DNA from: Poseidonibacter lekithochrous | GTDB lineage: Bacteria; Campylobacterota; Campylobacteria; Campylobacterales; Arcobacteraceae | Direction: 5' to 3' | DNA length: 64,000 bases | Assembly (NCBI RefSeq): GCF_013283835.1 | Contig: NZ_CP054052.1 | Coordinates: forward strand, 558,001 to 622,000 | Shown here: one piece after another, positions 37,228-46,161 of the stretch | Layout: each line of letters opens with the position of its first letter | How positions within the stretch are numbered: position 1 is the first letter of the stretch | Notes under the pieces: generated by a model | Databases searched by the model: none | Told to the model about the DNA's origin: nothing | What the model saw: only the letters and a program-made list of their open reading frames with translations | Position numbers and translations under genes: made by a program

Positions 37228-37974
37228 TTAGTGATCTAAAATTTGTTGTAAGAATAGTTTTAATCTATCTGATTGAGGATTGTCAAAGAACTCATGAGGA
37301 GTATTTTCTTCTACAATTTGTCCTGCATCCATAAAGATAACTCTATCTGCTACTTTTTTTGCGAATCCCATTTCGTGAGTTACACAAACCATAGTAATCC
37401 CATCATTAGCAAGTTCTGTCATTACATCTAGAACTTCTCCAATCATTTCAGGATCTAGGGCTGCTGTTGGTTCATCAAATAACATAATATCTGGGTTTGA
37501 ACATAAACATCTTGCAATTGCAACTCTTTGTTGTTGACCTCCAGATAATTGATTTGGATACTTATCTGCTTGATCTGCAATTTTAACTCGTTCTAAATAG
37601 TGCATTGCAGTTTTAATTGCTTCTTTTCTAGGTTTCTTACCAACCCAAGTAGGAGCTAGAATTAAGTTTTCTAAGATTGAAAGGTGAGGGAATAGGTTAA
37701 AGTGTTGGAATACCATTCCAACATGTGTTCTAACCTCTCTAATTCTTTTTACATCTTCTGTTAATTCTAAACCATTAATAAGAATTTGACCTTCTTGGAA
37801 AGCTTCAAGTCTATTCATACATCTAATAGTTGTAGATTTTCCAGACCCAGAAGGTCCACAAATTACAACTCTTTCACCTTTTTTTACATTTAAGTTAACA
37901 TTTTTTAATACGTGAAAATCCCCGTACCATTTGTTAAGTTCTTTTAGTTGTATCATATATTCTAATTCGCTCAT
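37228..37974 (-). CDS. aapP: Amino-acid ABC transporter ATP-binding protein
   Basis: 248 residues: Walker [10 protein letters not shown], signature [13 protein letters not shown], Walker [13 protein letters not shown] and the H-loop VTHEMGFA. It powers the AapQM permease. AGGA precedes the ATG. The gene order J-Q-M-P followed by sdaA fits a general L-amino-acid importer with serine as a main substrate. Confidence 0.95.
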   Translation of the reverse strand: MSELEYMIQLKELNKWYGDFHVLKNVNLNVKKGERVVICGPSGSGKSTTIRCMNRLEAFQEGQILINGLELTEDVKRIREVRTHVGMVFQHFNLFPHLSILENLILAPTWVGKKPRKEAIKTAMHYLERVKIADQADKYPNQLSGGQQQRVAIARCLCSNPDIMLFDEPTAALDPEMIGEVLDVMTELANDGITMVCVTHEMGFAKKVADRVIFMDAGQIVEENTPHEFFDNPQSDRLKLFLQQILDH

Positions 37975-37999
37975 TTTGTAATCCTATAATTATTTTCTA

Positions 38000-39079
38000 T
38001 TATCTATGATTTGTATTAAATCTATTTTCAATTGACTTAGCATATTTAGACATACTAAAACAAATAACCCAATATATCATCGTTACGAAAACATAACCTT
38101 CTGTTTCAAATCCTAACCAGTTTGTATCACTATTTGTAAGTGTTACCATTGCAAGAACATCGAATAATCCAATAATTAAGATAAGCGTAGTATCTTTGAA
38201 TAATGAAATAAATGACCCAACAATATTTGGAATAGAAATTTTTAATGCTTGTGGTAAGATAACTAATCCCATCTTTTTCCAGTAAGTTAAACCTAAAGCA
38301 TCTGCTGCTTCATATTGACCTTTTGGAATAGCTTGTAATCCACCTCTAATAACTTCGGCGATATAAGCTGCTTGAAATAAAGTAATACCAATTAATGCTC
38401 TTAATAATTTATCAAAATCCATTCCTTCTGGGAAGAATAGAGGTAAAATTACTGATGCCATAAATAAAATAGTAATTAAAGGAACCCCTCTAATAAACTC
38501 AATATATATAACAGAGATTGTTTTGATAATTGGCATATGTGATTGTCTTCCTAGGGCAAAAATAATACCAATAGGAAATGATGCAATAATACCAACTGAT
38601 GCAACAATAATAGTAAGTAATAATCCACCCCATTTATCTGTTTCAACAACTTCTAATCCAAATCCACCTGCAACTAAAATATAAGTTATTACAGGGAAAG
38701 AAAGGATCATGAATGCTTTTACTTTAATATTATCAATCTTTTTAAAGGCAATAATATAAACTAAAAAGATAAATAGTGCTAAGTTTGGTCTCCAGTATAA
38801 TTCTTCTGGATAGAAACCATAAATAAATTGATTGAATTTTTCAAAAATGAAAATCCATCTAGCTCCATCTTTTGTAATCTCATCTTTTGTTCCACTCCAA
38901 GTAGCATCGAAAATCATCCAATCTAATAATGGTGGCATAACAAGATAAATAAAATAAAATGATACTAATGTTAAAACTGTACTAAGAATAGAATTAAATA
39001 AATTCTCTTTAGCCCAGTGGATAACACCTTTAGTATTTGAAGGAGCTGCTCTTGCTTCTAGTTTTTCATAAATAGCCAT
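38000..39079 (-). CDS. aapM: Amino-acid ABC transporter permease
   Basis: 359 residues, with about eight helices and the permease EAA-type loop near YEAADALGLTYWKKMGLVILPQALK. The C-terminal core (about 155-350) is the HisMQ-type domain. It forms the channel with AapQ. It overlaps aapQ by one base. Confidence 0.93.
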   Translation of the reverse strand: MAIYEKLEARAAPSNTKGVIHWAKENLFNSILSTVLTLVSFYFIYLVMPPLLDWMIFDATWSGTKDEITKDGARWIFIFEKFNQFIYGFYPEELYWRPNLALFIFLVYIIAFKKIDNIKVKAFMILSFPVITYILVAGGFGLEVVETDKWGGLLLTIIVASVGIIASFPIGIIFALGRQSHMPIIKTISVIYIEFIRGVPLITILFMASVILPLFFPEGMDFDKLLRALIGITLFQAAYIAEVIRGGLQAIPKGQYEAADALGLTYWKKMGLVILPQALKISIPNIVGSFISLFKDTTLILIIGLFDVLAMVTLTNSDTNWLGFETEGYVFVTMIYWVICFSMSKYAKSIENRFNTNHR

Positions 39080-40263
39080 TATCTCTCCTTTATTTGCATT
39101 TTTTTATTTGCGTAGTTCATTAGCACTGAAATAAGAATACTTAGTGTTAAATAAACAGCCATTGTCATTAAGATAATCTCAATTGCTTGTCCAACTTGAT
39201 TTAATGAAGTACCTGAGAAAATAGTTACTAACTCTGGATAACCAATAGCAGTTGCTAATGAGGAGTTTTTTACTAAGTTTAGGTATTGATTAATAACAGG
39301 TGGAATAATAACTCTTAATGCTTGTGGTAAAACAACTTTTTTAAGAATAATATAGTCTTTTAATCCTAATGCATGTGCTGCTTCTTTTTGACCTTTTGGA
39401 ACTGCTTCGATACCAGCTCTTACAGCTTCTGCGATATAAGTAGCTGTATAAATACTAAGTGCAAAAGATAAGGCTAATAATTCAGGGATTAAAGTCCAAC
39501 CACCTCTGAAGTTAAAACCTTTTAGTTGTGCATATTCTAATGTTGCAGGTGTACCACTTAGGAAATAAACTAATACAGGTGCTCCTATTAAAATTGCTAG
39601 AGAAGTTCCAAGTAGGGGAAACTCTTCTCCTGTTTCATCATGTCTTTTTTTGGCCCAATTTGATAGATAAACAACAGCTATAATACCTAGAATAAAAGCA
39701 ATAATAACTGCAATAAAACCACTCTCTAAAATAGGTTTAGGAATGTATAACCCACGATTATTGAAGAAAATAGAGTCAAAAAAAGAAATACTTTGTTTGG
39801 GACTTGGTAGTGCCGCTAAAACAACGTTGTACCAGAATAGAATTTGTAGTAAAATTGGTATATTTCTAAATGTCTCAACATAAACCATTGATAGTTTTGA
39901 AACCATCCAGTTTTTTGAAAGTCTTCCAACACCAACTAATAATCCAATAAGAGATGCAAAGATAATACCAATAACAGAAACTAAAATAGTGTTTAATAAA
40001 CCAACTATAAATACTTTTCCATGGCTATCTGCTTCATCATATGCAATTAAGGACTGTAAGATTCCAAATCCAGCTTCACTGCCTAAGAAATCGAAACCTG
40101 TGTTAATTCCACGTTTTTCAATATTTATAAACATATTATTTAAAACAAAATATGTGAATATGAATATCGATGCAAGCGCAATTATTTGATAAATAATGGC
40201 CCTGTTGTCGGGATTGTTATAAAACGCACTCGAAAACATTGAGGGCTTATTTTTTTTATTCAT
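39079..40263 (-). CDS. aapQ: Amino-acid ABC transporter permease
   Basis: 394 residues with several helices and the loop AAHALGLKDYIILKKVVLPQALRVIIPP. A long insert between the first helices is typical of AapQ. Partner of AapM. It is preceded by a stem-loop after aapJ, so its expression is probably lower than that of the binding protein. Confidence 0.93.
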   Translation of the reverse strand: MNKKNKPSMFSSAFYNNPDNRAIIYQIIALASIFIFTYFVLNNMFINIEKRGINTGFDFLGSEAGFGILQSLIAYDEADSHGKVFIVGLLNTILVSVIGIIFASLIGLLVGVGRLSKNWMVSKLSMVYVETFRNIPILLQILFWYNVVLAALPSPKQSISFFDSIFFNNRGLYIPKPILESGFIAVIIAFILGIIAVVYLSNWAKKRHDETGEEFPLLGTSLAILIGAPVLVYFLSGTPATLEYAQLKGFNFRGGWTLIPELLALSFALSIYTATYIAEAVRAGIEAVPKGQKEAAHALGLKDYIILKKVVLPQALRVIIPPVINQYLNLVKNSSLATAIGYPELVTIFSGTSLNQVGQAIEIILMTMAVYLTLSILISVLMNYANKKMQIKER

Positions 40264-40282
40264 TTTTATACCTTAATAAAAA

Positions 40283-40304
40283 AAAGGGGGATGATTCCCC
40301 CTTT
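40283..40304 (-). terminator. Partial terminator between aapJ and aapQ
   Basis: A 9-bp stem (AAAGGGGGA / TCCCCCTTT) with a four-base loop. On the minus strand it is followed by a run of T, the form of a rho-independent terminator. Its place inside the operon suggests attenuation that leaves an excess of binding protein. Confidence 0.75.
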
Positions 40305-40346
40305 CTGTAATAGAAACTAATATATATAAGTTATTAGATAAGTTGA

Positions 40347-41363
40347 TTATCTAATTGGTGCTCCGTATTGAATACCACCATCATTCCAAAGTTTGTTTAA
40401 ACCTCTTTCAATTTTTAAAGGAGAGTTAGCCCCAACATTTCTTTCAAATGATTCACCATAGTTTCCTACGTTTTTGATAATATTATATGCCCATTTTTTA
40501 TCTAAACCTAAGTTTTTACCAGATTCTCCAGATTCACCTAAGATTCTTTTGATTCCTGGGTTTTTACTTTTTAACATAGAATCTACATTTGCTTGAGTAA
40601 TTCCAAATTCTTCAGCATTTAATAATGCAATGTGAGTCCATTTAACAATATTAAACCATTTATCATCACCTTGTCTTACAACTGGTCCTAATGGTTCTTT
40701 TGAAATAATCTCAGGAAGTACTTTTACAGAACTAGGATCTTTTACTTTTAAAACTAAACCATAAAGTTGAGAAGCATCAGAAGTTACAACGTCACATCTA
40801 CCAGATTTGAATCCTTCAATAGTTTGACCAGATGTATCATAAGTAATTGGTTTATAAGTCATTTTATTAGCTTTGAAGTAATCAGTTAGATTAAGTTCAG
40901 TTGTTGTACCTGCTTGAATACAAACAGTTGCTCCATCTAATTCTTTTGCTGAATTTACACCAATATCTTTATTTACTAAGAAACCTTGACCGTCATAATA
41001 ATTTACACCAGCAAAGTTAAGACCTAATGAAGTATCTCTTGTGTTAGTCCAAGTAGTTGATCTTGATAATAAATCAATTTCACCACTTTGAAGTGCCGTA
41101 AATCTCTCTTTTGCAGTTAAAGAAACATATTTAACTTTTGATGCGTCACCAAATACAGCAGATGCAACAGCTTTACACATATCAACATCTAAGCCTTTCC
41201 ATTGACCACTTGAATCAGTTGCAGAAAAACCAGCAATACCTGTAGATACACCACAATTTAAAACACCTTTTTTCTTAACAGAATCTAATGTATCCGCAGC
41301 TGAAACACTCGCTAATAGGGCTACTGTTGCTATACTTAATGAAGCAGTTTTTAAAAATTTCAT
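40347..41363 (-). CDS. aapJ: Amino-acid ABC transporter substrate-binding protein
   Basis: 338 residues: a signal peptide (about 1-22) and a family-3 binding protein pattern with GVLNCGVSTGIAGFS, the GLDVDMCKAVASAVFG block and SRSTTWTNTRDTS, typical of AapJ. It captures amino acids in the periplasm for AapQMP. Its upstream region (41364-41619) carries the operon promoter. AAGGA is before the ATG. Confidence 0.95.
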   Translation of the reverse strand: MKFLKTASLSIATVALLASVSAADTLDSVKKKGVLNCGVSTGIAGFSATDSSGQWKGLDVDMCKAVASAVFGDASKVKYVSLTAKERFTALQSGEIDLLSRSTTWTNTRDTSLGLNFAGVNYYDGQGFLVNKDIGVNSAKELDGATVCIQAGTTTELNLTDYFKANKMTYKPITYDTSGQTIEGFKSGRCDVVTSDASQLYGLVLKVKDPSSVKVLPEIISKEPLGPVVRQGDDKWFNIVKWTHIALLNAEEFGITQANVDSMLKSKNPGIKRILGESGESGKNLGLDKKWAYNIIKNVGNYGESFERNVGANSPLKIERGLNKLWNDGGIQYGAPIR

Positions 41364-41619
41364 TTCTCGTCCTTAAAGTTTATTTTGTAAATTCTATATA
41401 ACTTTTAGCAATTAATTGAATTTAACTTGTAATTCAGTATATTAGTTAAATATAGCATTTGAGTAGCAATGCTGAATAAAATATAGACAATTTTGAAATT
41501 TTATTACTACTAATAATAGTAATAAGTATTAATTAGTAATGTAGTTATATATAGAGATGATAAATTATTGAGAAAAGGCGATTTTTAGGGGGTTTGCTAG
41601 ATTTGATGAAAAAAATGGT

Positions 41620-42351
41620 TTAATCAAACCATCTTAATTCATCTCTTAAATTTACAACTTCTCCAACAATTATAATTGCTGGACTTTGTGCTTCTTTAGA
41701 TTTTGAAACAATATCTTCTAATGTTCCACTTATAACTTTTTGATTTTTTGTAGTTCCATTTGAGATTATTGCACAGGGATAATCTTTTCTTTTTCCTACT
41801 TCTAAAAGTTTAGTAACAATAAGTTCTATATTATGTAGTCCCATTAAAAAAACAATTGTTTCGTCTTCAATAAATGAACTCCAATTAATATTAGCAATAT
41901 TGTCACTTGATTTTCTATGCCCAGTTACTACTCTAAATGAAGGAGTAATTCCTCTATTGGTTACAGGAATTCCTGCGTATGCTGGAACTGAGATTGCTGA
42001 AGTCACACCTGGGATAATTTCAAATTTTATATTTCTTTGTTTTAAATATAGTGCTTCTTCTCCACCTCGACCAAAAACAAAAGGATCTCCACCTTTTAGT
42101 CTTACAACATTTTCATACTTTAATGCGCACTGATAAATGATTTCATTTATTTCATCTTGAGGAACTCTATGATTTCCTTTTTCTTTTCCGACAAATATTA
42201 ATTCTGTATTTTCTTTTACTTCTTTTAAAATTTCTGGGTTTGCTAATCTATCGTAAATAATAACATCAGCATTTTGAACAAGTCTTAATGCTTTTACTGT
42301 CATTAATTCAATATCACCAGGTCCTGCACCTGTTAAATATACTTTTGACAT
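41620..42351 (-). CDS. cobA: Uroporphyrinogen-III C-methyltransferase
   Basis: 243 residues. The signatures are VYLTGAGPGDIELMTVKALR, LKGGDPFVFGRGGEEA and PGVTSAISVPAYAGIPVTNRG. It methylates uroporphyrinogen III twice to precorrin-2. Together with the dehydrogenase/ferrochelatase at 32298-32861 it makes sirohaem. It is a stand-alone gene. Confidence 0.95.
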   Translation of the reverse strand: MSKVYLTGAGPGDIELMTVKALRLVQNADVIIYDRLANPEILKEVKENTELIFVGKEKGNHRVPQDEINEIIYQCALKYENVVRLKGGDPFVFGRGGEEALYLKQRNIKFEIIPGVTSAISVPAYAGIPVTNRGITPSFRVVTGHRKSSDNIANINWSSFIEDETIVFLMGLHNIELIVTKLLEVGKRKDYPCAIISNGTTKNQKVISGTLEDIVSKSKEAQSPAIIIVGEVVNLRDELRWFD

Positions 42352-42456
42352 ACTTATTTATATTCCTTATAAAATTGTTTAAAAAAGATATAGTAGCATT
42401 GAATTTAGTATATTTATTATATCTGCTGATTAAAAAATAAACAGATATAAATAAAT

Positions 42457-43434
42457 TTAGTGGCTTTTACACGAGTTAAGTAAATTATCTAATTCACTTT
42501 TTAATTCTTGTAGTTTTTTTGTTGAGTTAATTAATTCTTCTTGTGATTCGATAACCATATCTTCACTTTTGTCTAATTGTTGTGAAATATCAGTTTTACT
42601 ATTAAGGTCATCAAGGATCTTATCAAATTCATCTGTAATCTCTTCAAGTTTAACAGAAGCATTTGTTGAGTACTCAACAGCTGAGTTTACTTTGTCAATA
42701 AAACAGTTTAATGTATCTGTTGCATCAACAATCTCTTTCTCCGCTTCAATTTTTATTGGTTCTATTGGTTCATTATCTGGATTTTGCGCAACTTTTTTTG
42801 AGAACTCAAAGAATTTTTTTGCATTCTCTTCCATTGCTTTTAACTCAGAGAAACTGTAGCCTAATAAAAAGATGATAATTAAAGCAAAGAAATATTGAAT
42901 ATATTTTAAATAATCAGTTTTTTGCTCAGTATGACTTGTGTACATTGTTACAAGATTATCAACTTCTTGTAAAAGATTGTTGTTTGTATTATAAATAGAA
43001 TCAACAATGTTTTTTAATTCTTTTTCATTAGACTCATTTTTATTTAATAGAATCTCTTTGAATTGATTGATATTTGAATAGAAGTTATTCCATAAAATTT
43101 CAACTTTAGAAATTTGTTTTCTAATATCATCTGTTGGAGCTTTTAAAATACCTATTAATTCATTACCTTCTCTTAGTGAGTTAAGGTTATAAATAAATTC
43201 AACAGTTGCATTATCTAACTCTGAAAAAGAGTGAGTATTATTGTGATATAAATAAAAGATATTTTTAGAAATCTTTTGAGTAAGCATTCTCTCTTTACCT
43301 GCTACATTTATTACTAAAGCATCTTTTTTATTTTTATTATTCAAATAAGTTGTTGTTGCTATTATCATCGTCATCAGAATAATAAAAAATACACCGATAA
43401 TTTTAATTTTATGACTTATTGTATTTGTTTTCAC
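42457..43434 (-). CDS. PilJ/NarX-type membrane sensor without an output domain
   Basis: 325 residues: helix 1 (11-29), a periplasmic region containing the P-box-like VAGKERMLTQKISK (44-57), helix 2 (179-196), then a cytoplasmic, acidic, coiled-coil-forming tail with no kinase, GGDEF or chemoreceptor tip. The periplasmic part resembles the nitrate-sensing PilJ/NarX type. It overlaps the Crp-family gene by four bases, so the two work together or are at least coexpressed. Function in nitrate or nitrite sensing is inference. Confidence 0.75.
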   Translation of the reverse strand: MKTNTISHKIKIIGVFFIILMTMIIATTTYLNNKNKKDALVINVAGKERMLTQKISKNIFYLYHNNTHSFSELDNATVEFIYNLNSLREGNELIGILKAPTDDIRKQISKVEILWNNFYSNINQFKEILLNKNESNEKELKNIVDSIYNTNNNLLQEVDNLVTMYTSHTEQKTDYLKYIQYFFALIIIFLLGYSFSELKAMEENAKKFFEFSKKVAQNPDNEPIEPIKIEAEKEIVDATDTLNCFIDKVNSAVEYSTNASVKLEEITDEFDKILDDLNSKTDISQQLDKSEDMVIESQEELINSTKKLQELKSELDNLLNSCKSH

Positions 43435-44096
43435 AGTCCTACTCCTTTAAAAACTGAAACTAAAGCATCTTTATTTGTGATACCTACTTCCCCATTTATT
43501 ACTTCAATTGTTCCTGATCTAGTTAATCTTTTTAAAACTCTTGATAGGGTTTCTGGTTGAATATGTAACATAAAAGAGACTTCTTGTCTTTTTAATTTGT
43601 TGAACATATCTAAGTCTTGATTTAGCATAAATGCAACTTTTGCAGTTGCGTCAAATACTAGTTCTCTATTTACAATACATTGTAATTGATGTGTTTTATC
43701 AAGTAAAATTTCCATTAATTCCATAGTAAGAATATTCTTTGATAAGAATTGTTCTTGAAATTTTTCGAAATCTATTGATAAAACTACTGAATCCTCAATA
43801 AATTCAGCATTAGAAAAACAGTAAATATCATTCTGTTTTATAGAAGATAGCTCTGAAATCATTGAATTTTTATAAATGTGATATAAGAAAATTTCGTTGT
43901 CAAACTTATCTACTTTGTAGATTTTGATCAAACCTTCTACTAAAAAAAGTATATTTTTAGTCACATCACTTTCATAGTATAAAATAGAGTTTTTTGGGTA
44001 CTTTATAACAGTTGAGATAGAAGCAATCATCTCTTTTTGTTCATCATCTAAACTATCAAAAAAACTTATTTTACTTATGGTCTCTTGTATGGGCAT
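43431..44096 (-). CDS. Crp/Fnr-family transcriptional regulator
   Basis: 221 residues: a cyclic-nucleotide-binding-like beta barrel (about 18-125), a dimerisation helix (about 120-140) and a winged helix-turn-helix with QPETLSRVLKRLTRSGTIEV as recognition helix. The N-terminal Fe-S cysteines of Fnr are missing, so it is not a classical oxygen sensor. Similar regulators control nitrate and nitrosative genes in epsilonproteobacteria. A dyad of its type lies before napA (31702-31715). It overlaps the PilJ-type sensor. Confidence 0.88.
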   Translation of the reverse strand: MPIQETISKISFFDSLDDEQKEMIASISTVIKYPKNSILYYESDVTKNILFLVEGLIKIYKVDKFDNEIFLYHIYKNSMISELSSIKQNDIYCFSNAEFIEDSVVLSIDFEKFQEQFLSKNILTMELMEILLDKTHQLQCIVNRELVFDATAKVAFMLNQDLDMFNKLKRQEVSFMLHIQPETLSRVLKRLTRSGTIEVINGEVGITNKDALVSVFKGVGL

Positions 44097-44109
44097 ACTA
44101 TACCTTCGT

Positions 44110-44130
44110 AATTGTTTTGTTTAAGCAATT
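44110..44130. promoter_or_regulatory. Inverted repeat in the Crp/TrpD2 divergent region
   Basis: AATTGTTT / AAGCAATT, matching at 7 of 8 positions around a five-base centre. It could be an operator for the Crp-family gene or its neighbour; no direct evidence. Confidence 0.3.
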
Positions 44131-44183
44131 CTATATTATCCTAGTGTAATTTTAAATTAAATGAATATTTTATAGGATAAAAA

Positions 44184-45101
44184 ATGAGTTTTAAAGAGTA
44201 TATTAAAGCAGTTGGAACAGGTCCAAAAGGTAATAGAGAATTAGAAAAAGAAGAGATTATTAATGCAATAGATTTAATTCTAAAAAGAGAGGTTAGTGAT
44301 GCACAAATTGGTGCTTTTCTAGTTGCTTGGAGAACTAAATTTGAATCAATTGGTGAATTAAGAGGAACAGTTGAATCTTTAAAAAGCCATATGACTACAA
44401 AAAAAATAGAAAATTCTATGGAACTTGGTTATTCTTTTGATGGAAGAGTTAAAAATCCTTTCCTTTTTCCTCTATATAGTGATATTTTAGAAAAGTTTTA
44501 TAAAAAGAATCATGATGTTGAAGAATTAAATCTTGTAATTTCAGGTGATTTACTTCAACCTGCAAAAAATGGTTTAACAATTAATGAAATTGTTGATTCT
44601 CTTGACCTAGGTCGATTTTTATTCCACTTTAATAGGATAGAATACCTAAATAAGTTAAGTAGTTTAACAGATTTAAGACATGAATTAGGATTAAGAACAG
44701 CTTTTAATACAGTTGAAAAACTTTTAAATCCAGGAATTAGTGATTATGGAGTTACAACAGCATTCCATAAACCTTATGTAAAAAAATACTTAGATATTTT
44801 TGGTCCTGATTTTAAAGAAGTAATTGTTGTTAAAGCTAGTGAAGGTAGTCCAGAAGTCTTTAAAGATGGTAAATATTGGAAAATGTTTGACGGTGAAATT
44901 GTTGAAACACCTTTTAGTTTAAAAGACTATGGTGTGACATATTCCAAAGATTTTGATAGAATTACTTTAGAAGAGGCTTTAAATATTGTTAAAAGCCCAG
45001 ATGATGAGATTTTAAATATTGCAAAATTTAATGTAGCGTTATATTTAGTGTTTGCAAATAGAGTAAAATCTTTAGATGAAGCTTGGGAAAGGTTAAATTA
45101 A
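44184..45101 (+). CDS. TrpD2/YbiB-like protein (anthranilate phosphoribosyltransferase family)
   Basis: 305 residues. The N-terminal helical part (about 1-65; LKREVSDAQIGAFLVAWRTK) and the C-terminal HELGLRTAFNTVEKLLNPG and VVKASEGSPEVF blocks match the TrpD fold. The phosphoribosyl-binding GTGGD loop is absent: the corresponding area reads FDGRVKNPFLFP. It is thus unlikely to be a TrpD. YbiB-type relatives bind nucleic acid. It is 60 bases before moaA on the same strand. AGGA precedes the ATG. Confidence 0.75.
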   Translation: MSFKEYIKAVGTGPKGNRELEKEEIINAIDLILKREVSDAQIGAFLVAWRTKFESIGELRGTVESLKSHMTTKKIENSMELGYSFDGRVKNPFLFPLYSDILEKFYKKNHDVEELNLVISGDLLQPAKNGLTINEIVDSLDLGRFLFHFNRIEYLNKLSSLTDLRHELGLRTAFNTVEKLLNPGISDYGVTTAFHKPYVKKYLDIFGPDFKEVIVVKASEGSPEVFKDGKYWKMFDGEIVETPFSLKDYGVTYSKDFDRITLEEALNIVKSPDDEILNIAKFNVALYLVFANRVKSLDEAWERLN

Positions 45102-45161
45102 TTTTACCTTTTTAAGCAAGTTTATAATATGCTTTTGGTCACAAAAGGCTAGGAATAGAAG

Positions 45162-46133
45162 ATGTTAATTGATGGATATGGAAGAAAAGTAGATTATTTA
45201 AGAGTATCAGTAACTGAGAGATGTAACTTCAGATGTCAGTACTGTATGCCTGAAAAACCTTTTTCATGGGTTCCAAAAGAGAACTTATTGTCGTACGAAG
45301 ACTTATTTAAGTTTATAAAAGTTGCTATTGATGAGGGAATTACGAAAGTAAGAATCACAGGTGGTGAACCATTATTAAGAGAAGGTCTTGATGAATTTAT
45401 CAAGATGATTTATGATTATAAAAATGATATAGATTTAGCTTTAACTACTAATGGATTCTTACTTCCTAAAGTTGCTCAGAAATTAAAAGACGCAGGTCTT
45501 AAAAGAATCAATGTTTCATTAGATTCAATGAAACCTGATGTTGCAGCAAAGATTGCTCAAAAGAATGTTTTAGAAACAGTTCTTAAAGGTATTCAAGCAG
45601 CAGATGATGCTGGGCTTAAAATAAAAATAAACTGTGTTCCAATTCAAGGAATAAATGATGGTGATCTTCTTGAAGTATTAGACTTCTGTAAAGATAAAGG
45701 TTATCCAATCAGATTTATTGAATTTATGGAAAATCAACATGCAAAAGATGGGGCTAAAGGTCTTAATTCTGATGCAATTAAAAAAATAGTTTCTCAAAAG
45801 TATGAGAAATTTGATGAAGTACCAAGAGATACTAGTTCACCTGCTCAATACTATGCGATTGAAGGTGGATATCAATTTGGTATTATAGAACCTCACAAAG
45901 ATGATTTCTGTGCGGCATGTAATAGAATTAGACTTACAGCTGAAGGATTTTTAATTCCTTGTTTATACTTTGAAGATGCAATGAGTATCAAAGATGCAGT
46001 AAGAGCTAATAAAGTAGATGAAGCAGCAGCAATCTTGAAAAAAGTATTAGAAACTAAACCAGAGAAAAATAAATGGTCTGATAAAGATGATAATGAAACA
46101 TCGACAAGAGCATTTTACGAAACTGGCGGATGA
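45162..46133 (+). CDS. moaA: GTP 3',8-cyclase MoaA
   Basis: 323 residues. The radical-SAM cluster ligands are C21, C25 and C28 (CNFRCQYC). The C-terminal second cluster is [18 protein letters not shown], and the terminal GG dipeptide is present. It makes cyclic GTP for molybdopterin synthesis, required by NapA. The start is preceded by AGGAAT. Confidence 0.97.
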   Translation: MLIDGYGRKVDYLRVSVTERCNFRCQYCMPEKPFSWVPKENLLSYEDLFKFIKVAIDEGITKVRITGGEPLLREGLDEFIKMIYDYKNDIDLALTTNGFLLPKVAQKLKDAGLKRINVSLDSMKPDVAAKIAQKNVLETVLKGIQAADDAGLKIKINCVPIQGINDGDLLEVLDFCKDKGYPIRFIEFMENQHAKDGAKGLNSDAIKKIVSQKYEKFDEVPRDTSSPAQYYAIEGGYQFGIIEPHKDDFCAACNRIRLTAEGFLIPCLYFEDAMSIKDAVRANKVDEAAAILKKVLETKPEKNKWSDKDDNETSTRAFYETGG

Positions 46134-46134
46134 T

Positions 46135-46161
46135 TTAGAAGAGCCTTTGTGGCTCTCCTAA
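46135..46161. terminator. Hairpin at the moaA/EAL junction
   Basis: The arms TTAGAAGAGCC / GGCTCTCCTAA pair at 10 of 11 positions around a five-base loop. The hairpin overlaps the last codons of the EAL gene and lies directly after moaA, so it can work in both directions. Confidence 0.55.
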
